A stretch of 56,846 nucleotides of DNA from contig NZ_JADMLB010000075.1 of NCBI RefSeq assembly GCF_015482765.1, positions 1 to 56,846 on the forward strand, in the 5' to 3' direction. The DNA comes from Halodesulfovibrio sp. (GTDB taxonomy: Bacteria; Desulfobacterota; Desulfovibrionia; Desulfovibrionales; Desulfovibrionaceae). Of this stretch, positions 26,331 through 34,649 are shown in pieces (position 1 is the first letter of the stretch; every line of letters starts with the position of its first letter). The position numbers and the translations under genes are program-made. A model generated the notes under the pieces. That model was not told where the DNA came from, did not search any database, and saw nothing but the letters and a program-made list of their open reading frames with translations.

Positions 26331-26341
26331 CAACAGAACAA

Positions 26342-26379
26342 TGCGGTGGCTGCTTTTTTTCATCACAGCAGCCACCGCA
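26342..26379. other. Long hairpin between vanX-like gene and thioesterase
   Basis: Twelve-base perfect stem TGCGGTGGCTGC / GCAGCCACCGCA with a T-rich 14-nt loop. The 3' flank (CAATTAATATC) has no T run, so it is a weak terminator candidate or an RNA-stability element. Confidence 0.55.
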
Positions 26380-26457
26380 CAATTAATATCCCCTGATTAC
26401 TTGCTCTCCACACAGGTCAGTGTTAGCTAACATCCTTATTCATAAGGGGAATCACAC

Positions 26458-27234
26458 ATGACACTGAAGGGGATAGAGTCTTTCACCATAAAGACCTACC
26501 ATACTGACCGTTTCGGCAAAGCCTGTCCGGCTACATTTGCAGCTTTTTTTGAAGAAGCTGCTGCAAACAATGCCCGCCTGCATGGTTTTCCAAGCGAATT
26601 CCTTCTGGAACATGGTATCGCATGGGTGCTCAGCAGACTCACCATGACTGTAGACCGTTATCCGGATGCCGGAGAAACAATCTCCATCCACACATGGCCT
26701 TCCGCCCATACGCCCAACTTAGCTCTGCGTTGTTTTGAAGTTTTTGATGAGCAACATCATCTTATTGCTGAAGGAACAACCGCATGGCTTGTCATTGATA
26801 TTAAAAAGCGTAAACTCGTTCCGGTGCCGGATGCCATTACCGAAAATTATCCGGTAGACAACCCGCCATGCAAAGAGTTTCCCACCCGTGTTGTCCCGTG
26901 CTTGCGTGCGGCTGAACACGAAAGCCCACTCATAAGCAGAAAAGCTGATATTGACATTAACGGACATGTTAATAATGTGCGCTACCTCGGCTGGATTCAA
27001 GAATCCGTTCCGGAAGACTTTATGCTTGAATATGAGCCTGCGCTCATAGATGTAAGCTACCGTGCCGAATGTACCGCACTGGAAAAACTTATCAGCAAAT
27101 CCGGTAAGACGGCTGACGGGGATTACCTGCACTCCATCGTTCAGGAGCAGACAGGTAAAGAACTATGTCGCGCCCGCACAGAGTGGCGAAAACGACAACA
27201 TAAAAATGTGCCGTACTTACAGCACCACATATAA
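26458..27234 (+). CDS. Acyl-ACP thioesterase family protein (FatA/FatB-like)
   Basis: 258 residues forming two hotdog folds. The active-site segment DIDINGHVNNVRYLGW (about 164-179) matches the plant and bacterial acyl-ACP thioesterase pattern with Asn168 and His170. Such enzymes hydrolyse fatty acyl-ACP, releasing free fatty acids. The first hotdog carries FEEAAANNARLHGF and the family's WVLSRLTM. It heads a short cluster with a second thioesterase and an amidohydrolase; no fatty-acid genes adjoin it. Confidence 0.88.
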   Translation: MTLKGIESFTIKTYHTDRFGKACPATFAAFFEEAAANNARLHGFPSEFLLEHGIAWVLSRLTMTVDRYPDAGETISIHTWPSAHTPNLALRCFEVFDEQHHLIAEGTTAWLVIDIKKRKLVPVPDAITENYPVDNPPCKEFPTRVVPCLRAAEHESPLISRKADIDINGHVNNVRYLGWIQESVPEDFMLEYEPALIDVSYRAECTALEKLISKSGKTADGDYLHSIVQEQTGKELCRARTEWRKRQHKNVPYLQHHI

Positions 27235-27441
27235 CACCGAGACTGCTGACACCATTTTTATGTACGGCGGGGCAATCTTCAGCGCCGATATAAAATGGAA
27301 AGAGTTCCGTTGAAAAACTGATGTTCACTGTCAGCCAACAAAAGAGCTCTTCGTACATTGCGGCCGTTTGTGCCTGACACACCGCATTGAACGAAATCGT
27401 CAGCAATCTGAATACCGACTGAATATATAGAGGGAATGACT

Positions 27442-27864
27442 ATGGCAGAATTTCCGACTCCTGAGACTTGGCTTTCACATCGTGTTTCCTACGGGGAAAC
27501 CGACGCGATGTCTGTCATGTATTACGCAGAGTATCTCCATTTATTCGAACGAAGCCGCAGCGAATATATCCGCGAACAGGGCATGAGTTACAAAACTGTT
27601 GAAGAACGGGGCATAATGCTTCCGGTTCGTGAAGCACAGTGCCGGTACAAACGCCCTGCGCGATTTGATGACCTGCTGCACATTCGTGTCGGAATCAGTA
27701 AATGGGGGCGTGCATCCATGACCTTTGAGTACGAAATTTACAACGAAACAAAGGACACTATTTTAGCTACCGGACTCACAGAGCATGCCTGTACCAACGA
27801 AAAAGGACGCCCTGTTAAAGTTCCCGACAGGCTGAAAGAACTCTTTGTAGGAAACAAACTTTAA
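27442..27864 (+). CDS. Acyl-CoA thioesterase, YbgC/4HBT family
   Basis: 140-residue single hotdog. ETDAMSVMYYAEYLHLFERSRSEYIR has the 4HBT/YbgC layout with the catalytic Asp followed by the tyrosine-rich YYAEY (YbgC: DTDxxGVVYHANY). AGAGGGA lies six bases before ATG 27442; an ATG at 27436 abuts the Shine-Dalgarno sequence and is less likely. The YbgC class acts on short or hydroxybenzoyl CoA or acyl-ACP thioesters; the substrate cannot be told from the sequence. No tol-pal genes are adjacent. Confidence 0.87.
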   Translation: MAEFPTPETWLSHRVSYGETDAMSVMYYAEYLHLFERSRSEYIREQGMSYKTVEERGIMLPVREAQCRYKRPARFDDLLHIRVGISKWGRASMTFEYEIYNETKDTILATGLTEHACTNEKGRPVKVPDRLKELFVGNKL

Positions 27865-27885
27865 CCAAAAGAACGCTGCGCTATT

Positions 27886-28677
27886 ATGTATCTCGACTTC
27901 CATACTCACGCATTCCATCCAAAAATCGCCGCAAAGGCCGTTGAGCATTTGAACTCCCATTACGGAGTCAACTGCCAGTGCCCGGGCGTTATGGATGACC
28001 TTATCCGCCGCATTAAAAAAGCCGGTCTGGATAAGATGGTGGTACTTTGTGCAGCAACTTCAGCCTCGCAGGTTATTCCCGCAAATAACTTTGCCCTGTC
28101 TCTCAAGGCTGCACACCCTGATGCAATCCCCTTCGGAACAATTCATCCGGATTTTGATGATTGGGAAAACCAGCTCGCGCGTCTCAAAGCACGAGGCATC
28201 AAGGGCTTAAAACTCCATCCGGATTTCCAAGGTTTCCGGTTGGATGAAAAACGTCTGTTGCCGATCATTGAAGCAGCACAAAATGACTTTGTAATGCTTC
28301 TGCATATTGGCGACAAACTTGAACCCAAAGATAACCCGTCTTGCCCGTACAAGCTTGCTGCGCTTATTGAAAACTTCCCTAAGGCGCGCTTTGTTGCAGC
28401 GCATTTTGGAGGCTACCATCAGTGGCAGCATGCATTAGACGTGCTTATCGGAAAAAATGTTTACATCGACACATCAAGTACTCTTGATTTTATTGACGAT
28501 GTTACATTGAGTGCGATTATGAAAAAGCACCCGCATGAAAAAATTCTCTTCGGATCAGACTATCCTCTGTACAGTCCTGATAAAGAAATCGCCAAACTGA
28601 AAAAACGGCTCAAGCTCTCCTTACCAAAGCTTGAAATGTTCCTCAGCAATGGCGCTGAACTGCTGGGACTTGAGTAA
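27886..28677 (+). CDS. Metal-dependent amidohydrolase (amidohydrolase_2 / TIM-barrel)
   Basis: 263 residues. His6 and His8 (DFHTH), His111 (LKLHPDF), His140 (LLHIG), His173 (AAHFGG) and Asp225 (FGSDYP) are the expected metal and catalytic residues of the PF04909-type barrel. Members include decarboxylases and lactone or amide hydrolases, so the reaction is open. It ends with a strong terminator. Gene spacing suggests co-transcription with the YbgC-type thioesterase (21 nt). Confidence 0.85.
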   Translation: MYLDFHTHAFHPKIAAKAVEHLNSHYGVNCQCPGVMDDLIRRIKKAGLDKMVVLCAATSASQVIPANNFALSLKAAHPDAIPFGTIHPDFDDWENQLARLKARGIKGLKLHPDFQGFRLDEKRLLPIIEAAQNDFVMLLHIGDKLEPKDNPSCPYKLAALIENFPKARFVAAHFGGYHQWQHALDVLIGKNVYIDTSSTLDFIDDVTLSAIMKKHPHEKILFGSDYPLYSPDKEIAKLKKRLKLSLPKLEMFLSNGAELLGLE

Positions 28678-28703
28678 CAAACGAAGTCCAGTTCGAACAA
28701 AAA

Positions 28704-28746
28704 AAACGCTGTGCAACCTCTCTTTGAGTGCTGCACAGCGTTTTTC
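28704..28746. terminator. Bidirectional terminator
   Basis: Stem AACGCTGTGCA / TGCACAGCGTT flanked by A7 on the left and T5 on the right, so it can terminate both the rightward amidohydrolase transcript and the leftward FTR transcript. Confidence 0.92.
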
Positions 28747-28771
28747 ATTTTCACGGCCTGTGTTGTTACAC

Positions 28772-29119
28772 TTAGCCTAAAATTTTCTCCGGTGGACGGC
28801 GTTCGGGGATAGCCACTTCACCTGGATCTTCTAACTTGTTGTATTCTTCAGTCACATAGAGACCGCAGTAACACACGCCGAATTCTTCTAAATCGGGGTC
28901 GCGATATTCACACGGGCAGATAATATCTCTGTCCGCATCAAAATCGCCGTTCGGCAATCTGCAAGGGCATGCCATATAACCATACTCTTCTTTATTAATG
29001 AGCAGGCTTTCAAGAAGCGGCATGGTGATATCCATATTCTTGTTGAAATAAAAACCGCGTGGCTCTTGAATCTTCTTGAGCATTTCATAAAGCTTTTCAG
29101 CCGTCATTGTATTACTCAT
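28772..29119 (-). CDS. Ferredoxin:thioredoxin reductase catalytic subunit (FTR beta-like)
   Basis: 115 residues with six cysteines arranged CPC (51-53), CPC (68-70) and CYC (83-85). Four of these bind a 4Fe-4S cluster and two form the active disulfide in plant and cyanobacterial FTR, which passes electrons from ferredoxin to thioredoxin. The spacing between pairs (14 and 12 residues) differs from the plant enzyme (16 and 8 as I recall). No variable alpha subunit gene is present. Its start overlaps the glutaredoxin stop by 4 nt, so the two are translated together and the glutaredoxin is the probable electron acceptor. Confidence 0.9.
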   Translation of the reverse strand: MSNTMTAEKLYEMLKKIQEPRGFYFNKNMDITMPLLESLLINKEEYGYMACPCRLPNGDFDADRDIICPCEYRDPDLEEFGVCYCGLYVTEEYNKLEDPGEVAIPERRPPEKILG

Positions 29120-29373
29120 AAATCCAACGCCTCTTCGATCTGATCCTTATGGAAGCCCACCACAATGCATGCGCCCTCTTTAACAACAAGAGTCGGGAAT
29201 GAAAGTTTCGGGTTATAATTCTTAATCAAATCGATTGTTTCTTTTCGTTCATCGCCACGAAGCTTATCAACGAAAACATTGTCAAATTCTACATCATGAT
29301 CTTCTAAAAAAACTTTCATACGTCTGCAATGAATGCAGGTTGAAAGTGCATACAGGGTACATTCTTTCGACAT
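29116..29373 (-). CDS. Glutaredoxin-like protein (CIHC active site)
   Basis: 85-residue thioredoxin-fold protein: active site CIHC at 13-16, cis-Pro in SFPTLVV near 59-65, and the glycine-containing VVGFHKDQIEEAL at the end. The His between the cysteines differs from the classical CPYC and resembles NrdH-like or archaeal small redoxins. The overlap with the FTR subunit points to a ferredoxin-driven disulfide relay for this obligate anaerobe. Confidence 0.88.
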   Translation of the reverse strand: MSKECTLYALSTCIHCRRMKVFLEDHDVEFDNVFVDKLRGDERKETIDLIKNYNPKLSFPTLVVKEGACIVVGFHKDQIEEALDL

Positions 29374-29505
29374 TTCGCCCCCATTTGGAAAATGTAATAC
29401 TCGTCACAAACTCATTGGAACATCAGACGCAACGTTGTTCAGTTTATCATTCATCTGAAAGCAAAACAACATACAGCTATGCCAATGCAAATTGCGACTG
29501 CTTAC

Positions 29506-30003
29506 TCACGGTTCAACAACACTTGCAATTTCTTTTGCGATAAGGCGGATAGCTTCTTCTTCCGTCTCTGCGTCACGACTTCGGACAACATCGCCCTGTG
29601 CATTTTTACTCTCAATGACAAAACGCTGATGCATCGCAACATCATCTGAAAAGTCCTGCTCATTGCCGCTAAGAGAAAATTGCGTCAGCTGATGAGTAAT
29701 CTCTACATACGTTTTTTCAAAAATAACCGCCACACTGTCACGATTATTTTCTATAGTAAATCGCTGTGATTCCGGTAGCGCAGCATTCATTTCCTCTAAT
29801 GCTTTGCGGACAGATTCCAGCTTCTTCACACCTATGTCCCGCAGGCGTTCAAGGTTCGCAGCGACCTGTTCCTGCCGTTCCCGCCGCTGGTTCAATTCGT
29901 CTTCCATAATTCGCGCAGGTGACTTACGACGATGCACAAAATCTCTAATTATCCATACAACAAGTGCAATAAAGACAATTCCAACAAGAATATTGATGTA
30001 CAT
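29506..30003 (-). CDS. Hypothetical protein with N-terminal membrane anchor and coiled coil
   Basis: 165 residues I do not recognise. One membrane helix (about 4-20), then a basic stretch RRKSPARIMEDELNQRRERQEQ leading into a likely coiled coil (about 33-75), then a globular mixed domain. Topology suggests a small membrane-bound protein with the bulk in the cytoplasm. It precedes the redox pair by 130 nt and faces away from the EF-G-like gene. Confidence 0.7.
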   Translation of the reverse strand: MYINILVGIVFIALVVWIIRDFVHRRKSPARIMEDELNQRRERQEQVAANLERLRDIGVKKLESVRKALEEMNAALPESQRFTIENNRDSVAVIFEKTYVEITHQLTQFSLSGNEQDFSDDVAMHQRFVIESKNAQGDVVRSRDAETEEEAIRLIAKEIASVVEP

Positions 30004-30168
30004 ATGTACTCCCGAATCAGCAACTTGGCAGAGTCAAAAATTAACGACGGATTATACTTCTACAACTTACAACAAAATTCAACAGAAAGGTGCGTATCCG
30101 TCTGAGAATTTGAAAATTTCGCATGAGAGGTTGACAAGTGTTGCAGCGTTATACAAGGTGGAACCATA

Positions 30169-30202
30169 GGGGTGCCCCCTATAAACAGTCATTAGGCACC
30201 CC
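30169..30202 (+). other. Stem-loop in the leader of the EF-G-like gene
   Basis: GGGGTGCC / GGCACCCC, perfect eight-base stem with an 18-nt loop, about 80 nt before the start codon. No T run follows, so it is likely an mRNA leader structure. A TTGACA lies at 30131-30136 without a clearly spaced -10. Confidence 0.55.
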
Positions 30203-30281
30203 CTCTAGACAAGTTATGGAACACCGCAGTTTGCAATGTTAGCAGGCATAATCCCCTAAAACCACATAAGGGAGAAGGTAT

Positions 30282-32336
30282 ATGGCCAAGACACTTGATT
30301 CTCAGAGAACTTATGCCCTTGTGGGCACAGGAGGAAGTGGAAAAACCTCGCTGGCTGAAATGCTTATGTTTCAGTCCGGGGTTATCAATCGCCTTGGGAA
30401 AATTGAAGAAGGCACCACTTCCCTCGACCACGAGCCAGAAGAGGTAAAGCGCAGAGGCTCTATCCAGCCGGGCTTTGCCACCATGGATTGGAACAAAAAT
30501 CGCCACTTCCTTATGGATGTTCCGGGCGACAATAACTTTGTAGGCGACATTAACCACCTGTTGTTCGGGGTTGATGGCGCCGTTTTTGTTATTGATGCTG
30601 TTGACGGCGTACGACCGCTGACAAGCCGCCTTTGGAACTTCGTTCAGGAAGCAGAACTTCCTTCCATTATCTTCATTAACAAGATGGATCGTGACCGTGC
30701 TGATTTTGACACAGCATTTGACGGTTTGTCTTCTATTCTTGGAATTCGCCCGGTATTGCTGCAAATGCCAATTGGTCAGGGCGATGATTTTAAAGGCTAT
30801 GTTGATGTATTAAACAACAAAGCATTCTTCTTTAATGAAGATGGCTCCACCACTGAAGGCGATGTCCCCGAAGACCTCGCAGAGGAAGTCTCTGTACTTC
30901 GTGAAACCACCATCGAAAACATTGCAGAAAGCAATGAAGAATTGATGGAAAACTACCTTGAGACCGGAGAACTCTCTCAAGAAGAAATTACTACCGGCCT
31001 GCGCGAAGGCGTGCTGTCACGAGACCTTATTCCAGTAATGCTCGGCTCTGCTCTTACTAACCACGGTGGTGCAGAACTTCTTGATGCTGTTCAGGATCTC
31101 CTGCCGTCTCCGCTCCAGCATGCTGCATGGATGGATAAAGAAGGTAATGAGCGCGCATCATCTCCTGATGAGCCTCTCGCTCTGCTTACCATCAAGACAC
31201 TTTCAGACCCATTCTCAGGTCAGCTGTCAATCATGCGTGTTCTTTCAGGTTCCTTTACCGGTGATGCTACCTTACACAACGTCACACATGACGATACGGA
31301 ACGCATCGGCGCTCCACTGTTTATGAACGGTAAAGAGTCCGCACCTGCAAAAGGAGAAATCGGCCCCGGCTCTATTATCGCTGTACCTAAACTGAAAGTA
31401 ACAAAAACTGGTGATACACTTGCTGATCCTAAGGCTTCGTTCGAAGTTCTGATGCCGGAACTTCCTCCTAACTTGATTTCATACGCAATCGCTCCAAAAG
31501 AAAAAGGAGACGAAGATAAGATTTATGCAGCGGTTCATAAACTTCTTGATGAGGATATAACCCTTACACTTTCCCGTGATCCAGAATCCAGCGACATTCT
31601 GCTTTCAGGCATGGGACAGCTGCATATTGAAACAAGCGTTGAACGCGCCATGCGTCGTTACAAATGCGACATGGTTCTTAAAACACCAAAAATTCCGTAC
31701 CGCGAAACTATTAAAGGTAAAGCACAGGTACAAGGCAGACATAAAAAACAATCCGGTGGACGCGGTCAGTTCGGTGATTGCTGGATTGAAATCGAAGGTA
31801 TGCCGCAGGGCTTCGGATATGAGTTTGAAAATGCCATCGTAGGTGGTGTTATCCCTCGCCAGTACATTCCGGCTGTCGACAAAGGTATTCAGGAAGCAGC
31901 ACAACGCGGTTGCTTAGCCGGTTACCCTCTCGTTGATTTTAAAGTTAAGCTCTACGACGGTTCATACCACTCCGTTGACTCCTCAGAGATGGCATTTAAA
32001 ATTGCCGGTTCTCTCGCTCTCAAGGGCGCTATGGAACAGGTAAAACCAACCTTGCTTGAGCCTGTTGTGCTTATGACGGTTCACATCCCTGATGAGTTCA
32101 TGGGTGATGTTATCGGTGACCTGTCATCACGTCGTGGTAAAGTTCTCGGTTCCGACTCAAAAGCCGGTATCACCGAAATTAAAGCACACGTGCCAATGGG
32201 CGAAGTTCTCCGCTACGCGCCGGATCTTCGTTCCATTACAGGCGGTCAGGGTGTCTTCACTATGGAATTTGACCATTACGAAGAGGCACCACCACCAGTA
32301 ATCGATAAAGTTGTTTCTGAAAAAGAAGCAAGTTAA
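30282..32336 (+). CDS. Elongation factor G-like GTPase (EF-G paralogue)
   Basis: 684 residues with the five-domain EF-G layout: G domain, domain II, and domains III-V ending in a C-terminal fold with SSRRGKVLGSD. P-loop GTGGSGKT at 15-22 and NKMD at 133-136 are intact. The G3 motif reads DVPGD (79-83), not the DTPGH of canonical EF-G, so the GTPase-activating His is Asp; the switch-I RGITI is RGSIQ. Such changes mark the EF-G-like clade rather than the housekeeping translocase, which would sit with the ribosomal str operon. Function may be in ribosome recycling or stress; this is inference. Confidence 0.88.
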   Translation: MAKTLDSQRTYALVGTGGSGKTSLAEMLMFQSGVINRLGKIEEGTTSLDHEPEEVKRRGSIQPGFATMDWNKNRHFLMDVPGDNNFVGDINHLLFGVDGAVFVIDAVDGVRPLTSRLWNFVQEAELPSIIFINKMDRDRADFDTAFDGLSSILGIRPVLLQMPIGQGDDFKGYVDVLNNKAFFFNEDGSTTEGDVPEDLAEEVSVLRETTIENIAESNEELMENYLETGELSQEEITTGLREGVLSRDLIPVMLGSALTNHGGAELLDAVQDLLPSPLQHAAWMDKEGNERASSPDEPLALLTIKTLSDPFSGQLSIMRVLSGSFTGDATLHNVTHDDTERIGAPLFMNGKESAPAKGEIGPGSIIAVPKLKVTKTGDTLADPKASFEVLMPELPPNLISYAIAPKEKGDEDKIYAAVHKLLDEDITLTLSRDPESSDILLSGMGQLHIETSVERAMRRYKCDMVLKTPKIPYRETIKGKAQVQGRHKKQSGGRGQFGDCWIEIEGMPQGFGYEFENAIVGGVIPRQYIPAVDKGIQEAAQRGCLAGYPLVDFKVKLYDGSYHSVDSSEMAFKIAGSLALKGAMEQVKPTLLEPVVLMTVHIPDEFMGDVIGDLSSRRGKVLGSDSKAGITEIKAHVPMGEVLRYAPDLRSITGGQGVFTMEFDHYEEAPPPVIDKVVSEKEAS

Positions 32337-32381
32337 TCAAACCTAATCACTTGTAACTCCACAACGTAACTAAGGAGAAAA

Positions 32382-32417
32382 AAGAAAGCCCCTTTGATGA
32401 CTCAAAGGGGCTTTCTT
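32382..32417 (+). terminator. Strong hairpin terminator after the EF-G-like gene
   Basis: A 16-base perfect stem AAGAAAGCCCCTTTGA / TCAAAGGGGCTTTCTT with loop TGAC. The T tract is inside the stem end and short, but stem strength supports termination. Confidence 0.78.
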
Positions 32418-32513
32418 ACGTTCCTTGCCACTTATCATGTTGACCATCAGTTAGAGCCAATATGCTTAAAAAGATATTCGTTGCTTTTAACTCTTCACGA
32501 TAAGGAAAACAGA

Positions 32514-33701
32514 ATGCACAAAATTGATGGAGCTATGAAGCCCACAGATTTCACGCTTGATGAGCAGATGCGTATTACTGCACATGAAATTGTAAAGCGG
32601 AAAAGTCTGTTCCATATATCCGAAGAAGACATGCTCACATTACTTGAAATCAAGCCCGTTATCCTTGCTGACATTGAAGATATCGTAAACAGCTTTTACG
32701 CAGAGCTTGTGGAAGTAGAAGGTGTTGCCCAAGTTATTGGTGATGCAGAAAGTCTTTACAGGTTACGCAATCACATGCAGCGATATCTGCGTTCACTTTT
32801 TGAGGGCACTTATGATGTTGAATATGTACAATCACGGCTACGCATCGGGTTGGTTCATAAACGTATTGGAGTTCCGCCCAAACTGTATATCACGGCCTAC
32901 CAGCTGCTCAGTAAAATCTTACGGGAAAAACTCCGTATTCAAAATAAAACAAAATCCTGTGACATCTGCAACAGTCGTTCAACAGCACTTGAAAATCTTA
33001 TGCTCTTTGACCTTGTTCTTGTTTTTGACACATATATTCAAGGACTTGTTAATGAAGTTAAACGAAGTAAAGACGATTTAGAAAATTACGCGCATGAACT
33101 TGAAAACACCGTTGCAAAACGCACAAAAGAACTTGCAGAACAAGCCAGCAAAGATGGATTAACCGGACTGTACAATCAAAAAACCTTCTTTGAATATTTG
33201 AACATTGAGCTTTCACGTTCTCAACGCAGAGCCAATAATTTCACTCTTTGTTACTTCGACCTTGATAATTTCAAGAAAGCTAATGATACATTCGGACACA
33301 AGTACGGCGACGCAGTTCTTACAAATGTTGCCACTGCAATTAAACACAGCCTCAGAAAAGAAGACATCGGTGCCCGTTATGGCGGAGATGAATTCTGCAT
33401 TCTGTTTGCCGAAACCTCTGCTGAACAGGCAAAAGAAATCTGCGATCGCCTTATTACAGAATTTGCGAAAATCGATCCTGAGTGCATTGTTACATTCAGT
33501 ATTGGACTGGCAGAATTTACACCGGAAAGCGGGTTGGATGCGGACGGATTAGTTAAACAGGCTGACAACGCTATGTACTCATCAAAAAAACATCCGGGGA
33601 ACTATATTACAACGTATGCAGCGCCCCCTGAGGACATCGAAACCGAAGAAGAGGAACCTGAATCTGAAATTGAATATTCAGACGAAAGCGCAACAACGTA
33701 A
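32514..33701 (+). CDS. Globin-coupled diguanylate cyclase (haem O2 sensor + GGDEF)
   Basis: 395 residues from ATG 32514 (AAGGA upstream). The N-terminal ~175 residues resemble the sensor globin of globin-coupled sensors such as DosC; His115 in GLVHKRIGV is the expected proximal haem ligand. A coiled-coil linker (about 182-212) leads to a GGDEF domain with GGDEF at 290-294 and the inhibitory I-site RKED at 281-284. It should make c-di-GMP in response to O2 or another haem ligand. An acidic tail (EDIETEEEEPESEIEYSDES) follows. A longer frame upstream lacks a start signal. Confidence 0.88.
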   Translation: MHKIDGAMKPTDFTLDEQMRITAHEIVKRKSLFHISEEDMLTLLEIKPVILADIEDIVNSFYAELVEVEGVAQVIGDAESLYRLRNHMQRYLRSLFEGTYDVEYVQSRLRIGLVHKRIGVPPKLYITAYQLLSKILREKLRIQNKTKSCDICNSRSTALENLMLFDLVLVFDTYIQGLVNEVKRSKDDLENYAHELENTVAKRTKELAEQASKDGLTGLYNQKTFFEYLNIELSRSQRRANNFTLCYFDLDNFKKANDTFGHKYGDAVLTNVATAIKHSLRKEDIGARYGGDEFCILFAETSAEQAKEICDRLITEFAKIDPECIVTFSIGLAEFTPESGLDADGLVKQADNAMYSSKKHPGNYITTYAAPPEDIETEEEEPESEIEYSDESATT

Positions 33702-33914
33702 CCCGATACCATATTGTGCGGTGAAGCGTCACACTACGGATGCGACTCTAACTGTTCGCTGAATATAGATTTTTTTGAGCGCAATAAAGTACTAACCACT
33801 TTCCTTTCCTCCATGCTACAAGCACCGCATCATTACATTGCGCCTCGCTTGCCGTACTTGAGCCTGGTGCTGAATTTAGTTAGGTTACCAGCTCACTTTT
33901 TATTTGGACAACGT

Positions 33915-34649
33915 ATGATTCGCACAATTTGGTTTTACTTTTCGTTTTTACTTACGACACTTTACGTCTGTATCTTTATGCCAATTTCAGCAGCTTTAGA
34001 TAGCTCTGGCAAAATGGTTCGTTACTTTGCACTGTATTGGTGCCGTGCGGCGCGCTTTTGCTCCCAGATTACTCTAATTACTGATACAGACTCTATTCCG
34101 ACAGATGAACCGGTTATCTTTGTTGCCAATCATCAAAGCCAATTTGATATTCCTCTTTCAACGGTAGCGTTAAAAAAAGCACTGCCTGCTTTTATGGCAA
34201 AAAAAAGCTTACAGGAACTGCCGCTGATCGGACGCTGCTTCAGATTATTCGGTAACATTTCTGTAGACCGAAGCAATAGACGTGCAGCGATGGAATCTTT
34301 GGAAACTGCTGCAACAACAATCCGGAACGGACGTTCTGTTATTCTTTTCCCTGAGGGAACACGACAAGATCAACTTGAAGAACTCGGTGATTTCAAAACC
34401 GGCGCAATCATGCTCGCTTTAAAAGCCGGTGTGCCTATTGTGCCTGTCATTATTGAAGGTACCGGCGATATTCTTCCTAAGGGACGTATCTCCCTCGGCT
34501 CTCGTAAAAAAGTGTATATTACGGCTATGGAGCCTATCAGCACTGCCGAATACACTATGAAGCAACGAAACGAATTCAGCGACATGCTCCGTGAACACAT
34601 GAATAAGAAATACATGGAGATGCGTGCATGCCACAAGACTCAGGCATAA
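33915..34649 (+). CDS. plsC: 1-acyl-sn-glycerol-3-phosphate acyltransferase
   Basis: Transfers an acyl chain to lysophosphatidic acid, giving phosphatidic acid at the inner membrane. Using ATG 33915 it has 244 residues, like E. coli PlsC, with N-terminal helices, the HX4D motif HQSQFD at 73-78 and FPEGTR at 145-150. The frame is open upstream to 33714 but that stretch is not PlsC-like and is probably intergenic. The 3' end overlaps the RNase J gene by 22 nt. Confidence 0.9.
   Translation: MIRTIWFYFSFLLTTLYVCIFMPISAALDSSGKMVRYFALYWCRAARFCSQITLITDTDSIPTDEPVIFVANHQSQFDIPLSTVALKKALPAFMAKKSLQELPLIGRCFRLFGNISVDRSNRRAAMESLETAATTIRNGRSVILFPEGTRQDQLEELGDFKTGAIMLALKAGVPIVPVIIEGTGDILPKGRISLGSRKKVYITAMEPISTAEYTMKQRNEFSDMLREHMNKKYMEMRACHKTQA

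Noticed and set aside
33714-33914. N-terminal extension of PlsC
   Set aside because: The stretch is not PlsC-like and the first start giving the standard length is ATG 33915.
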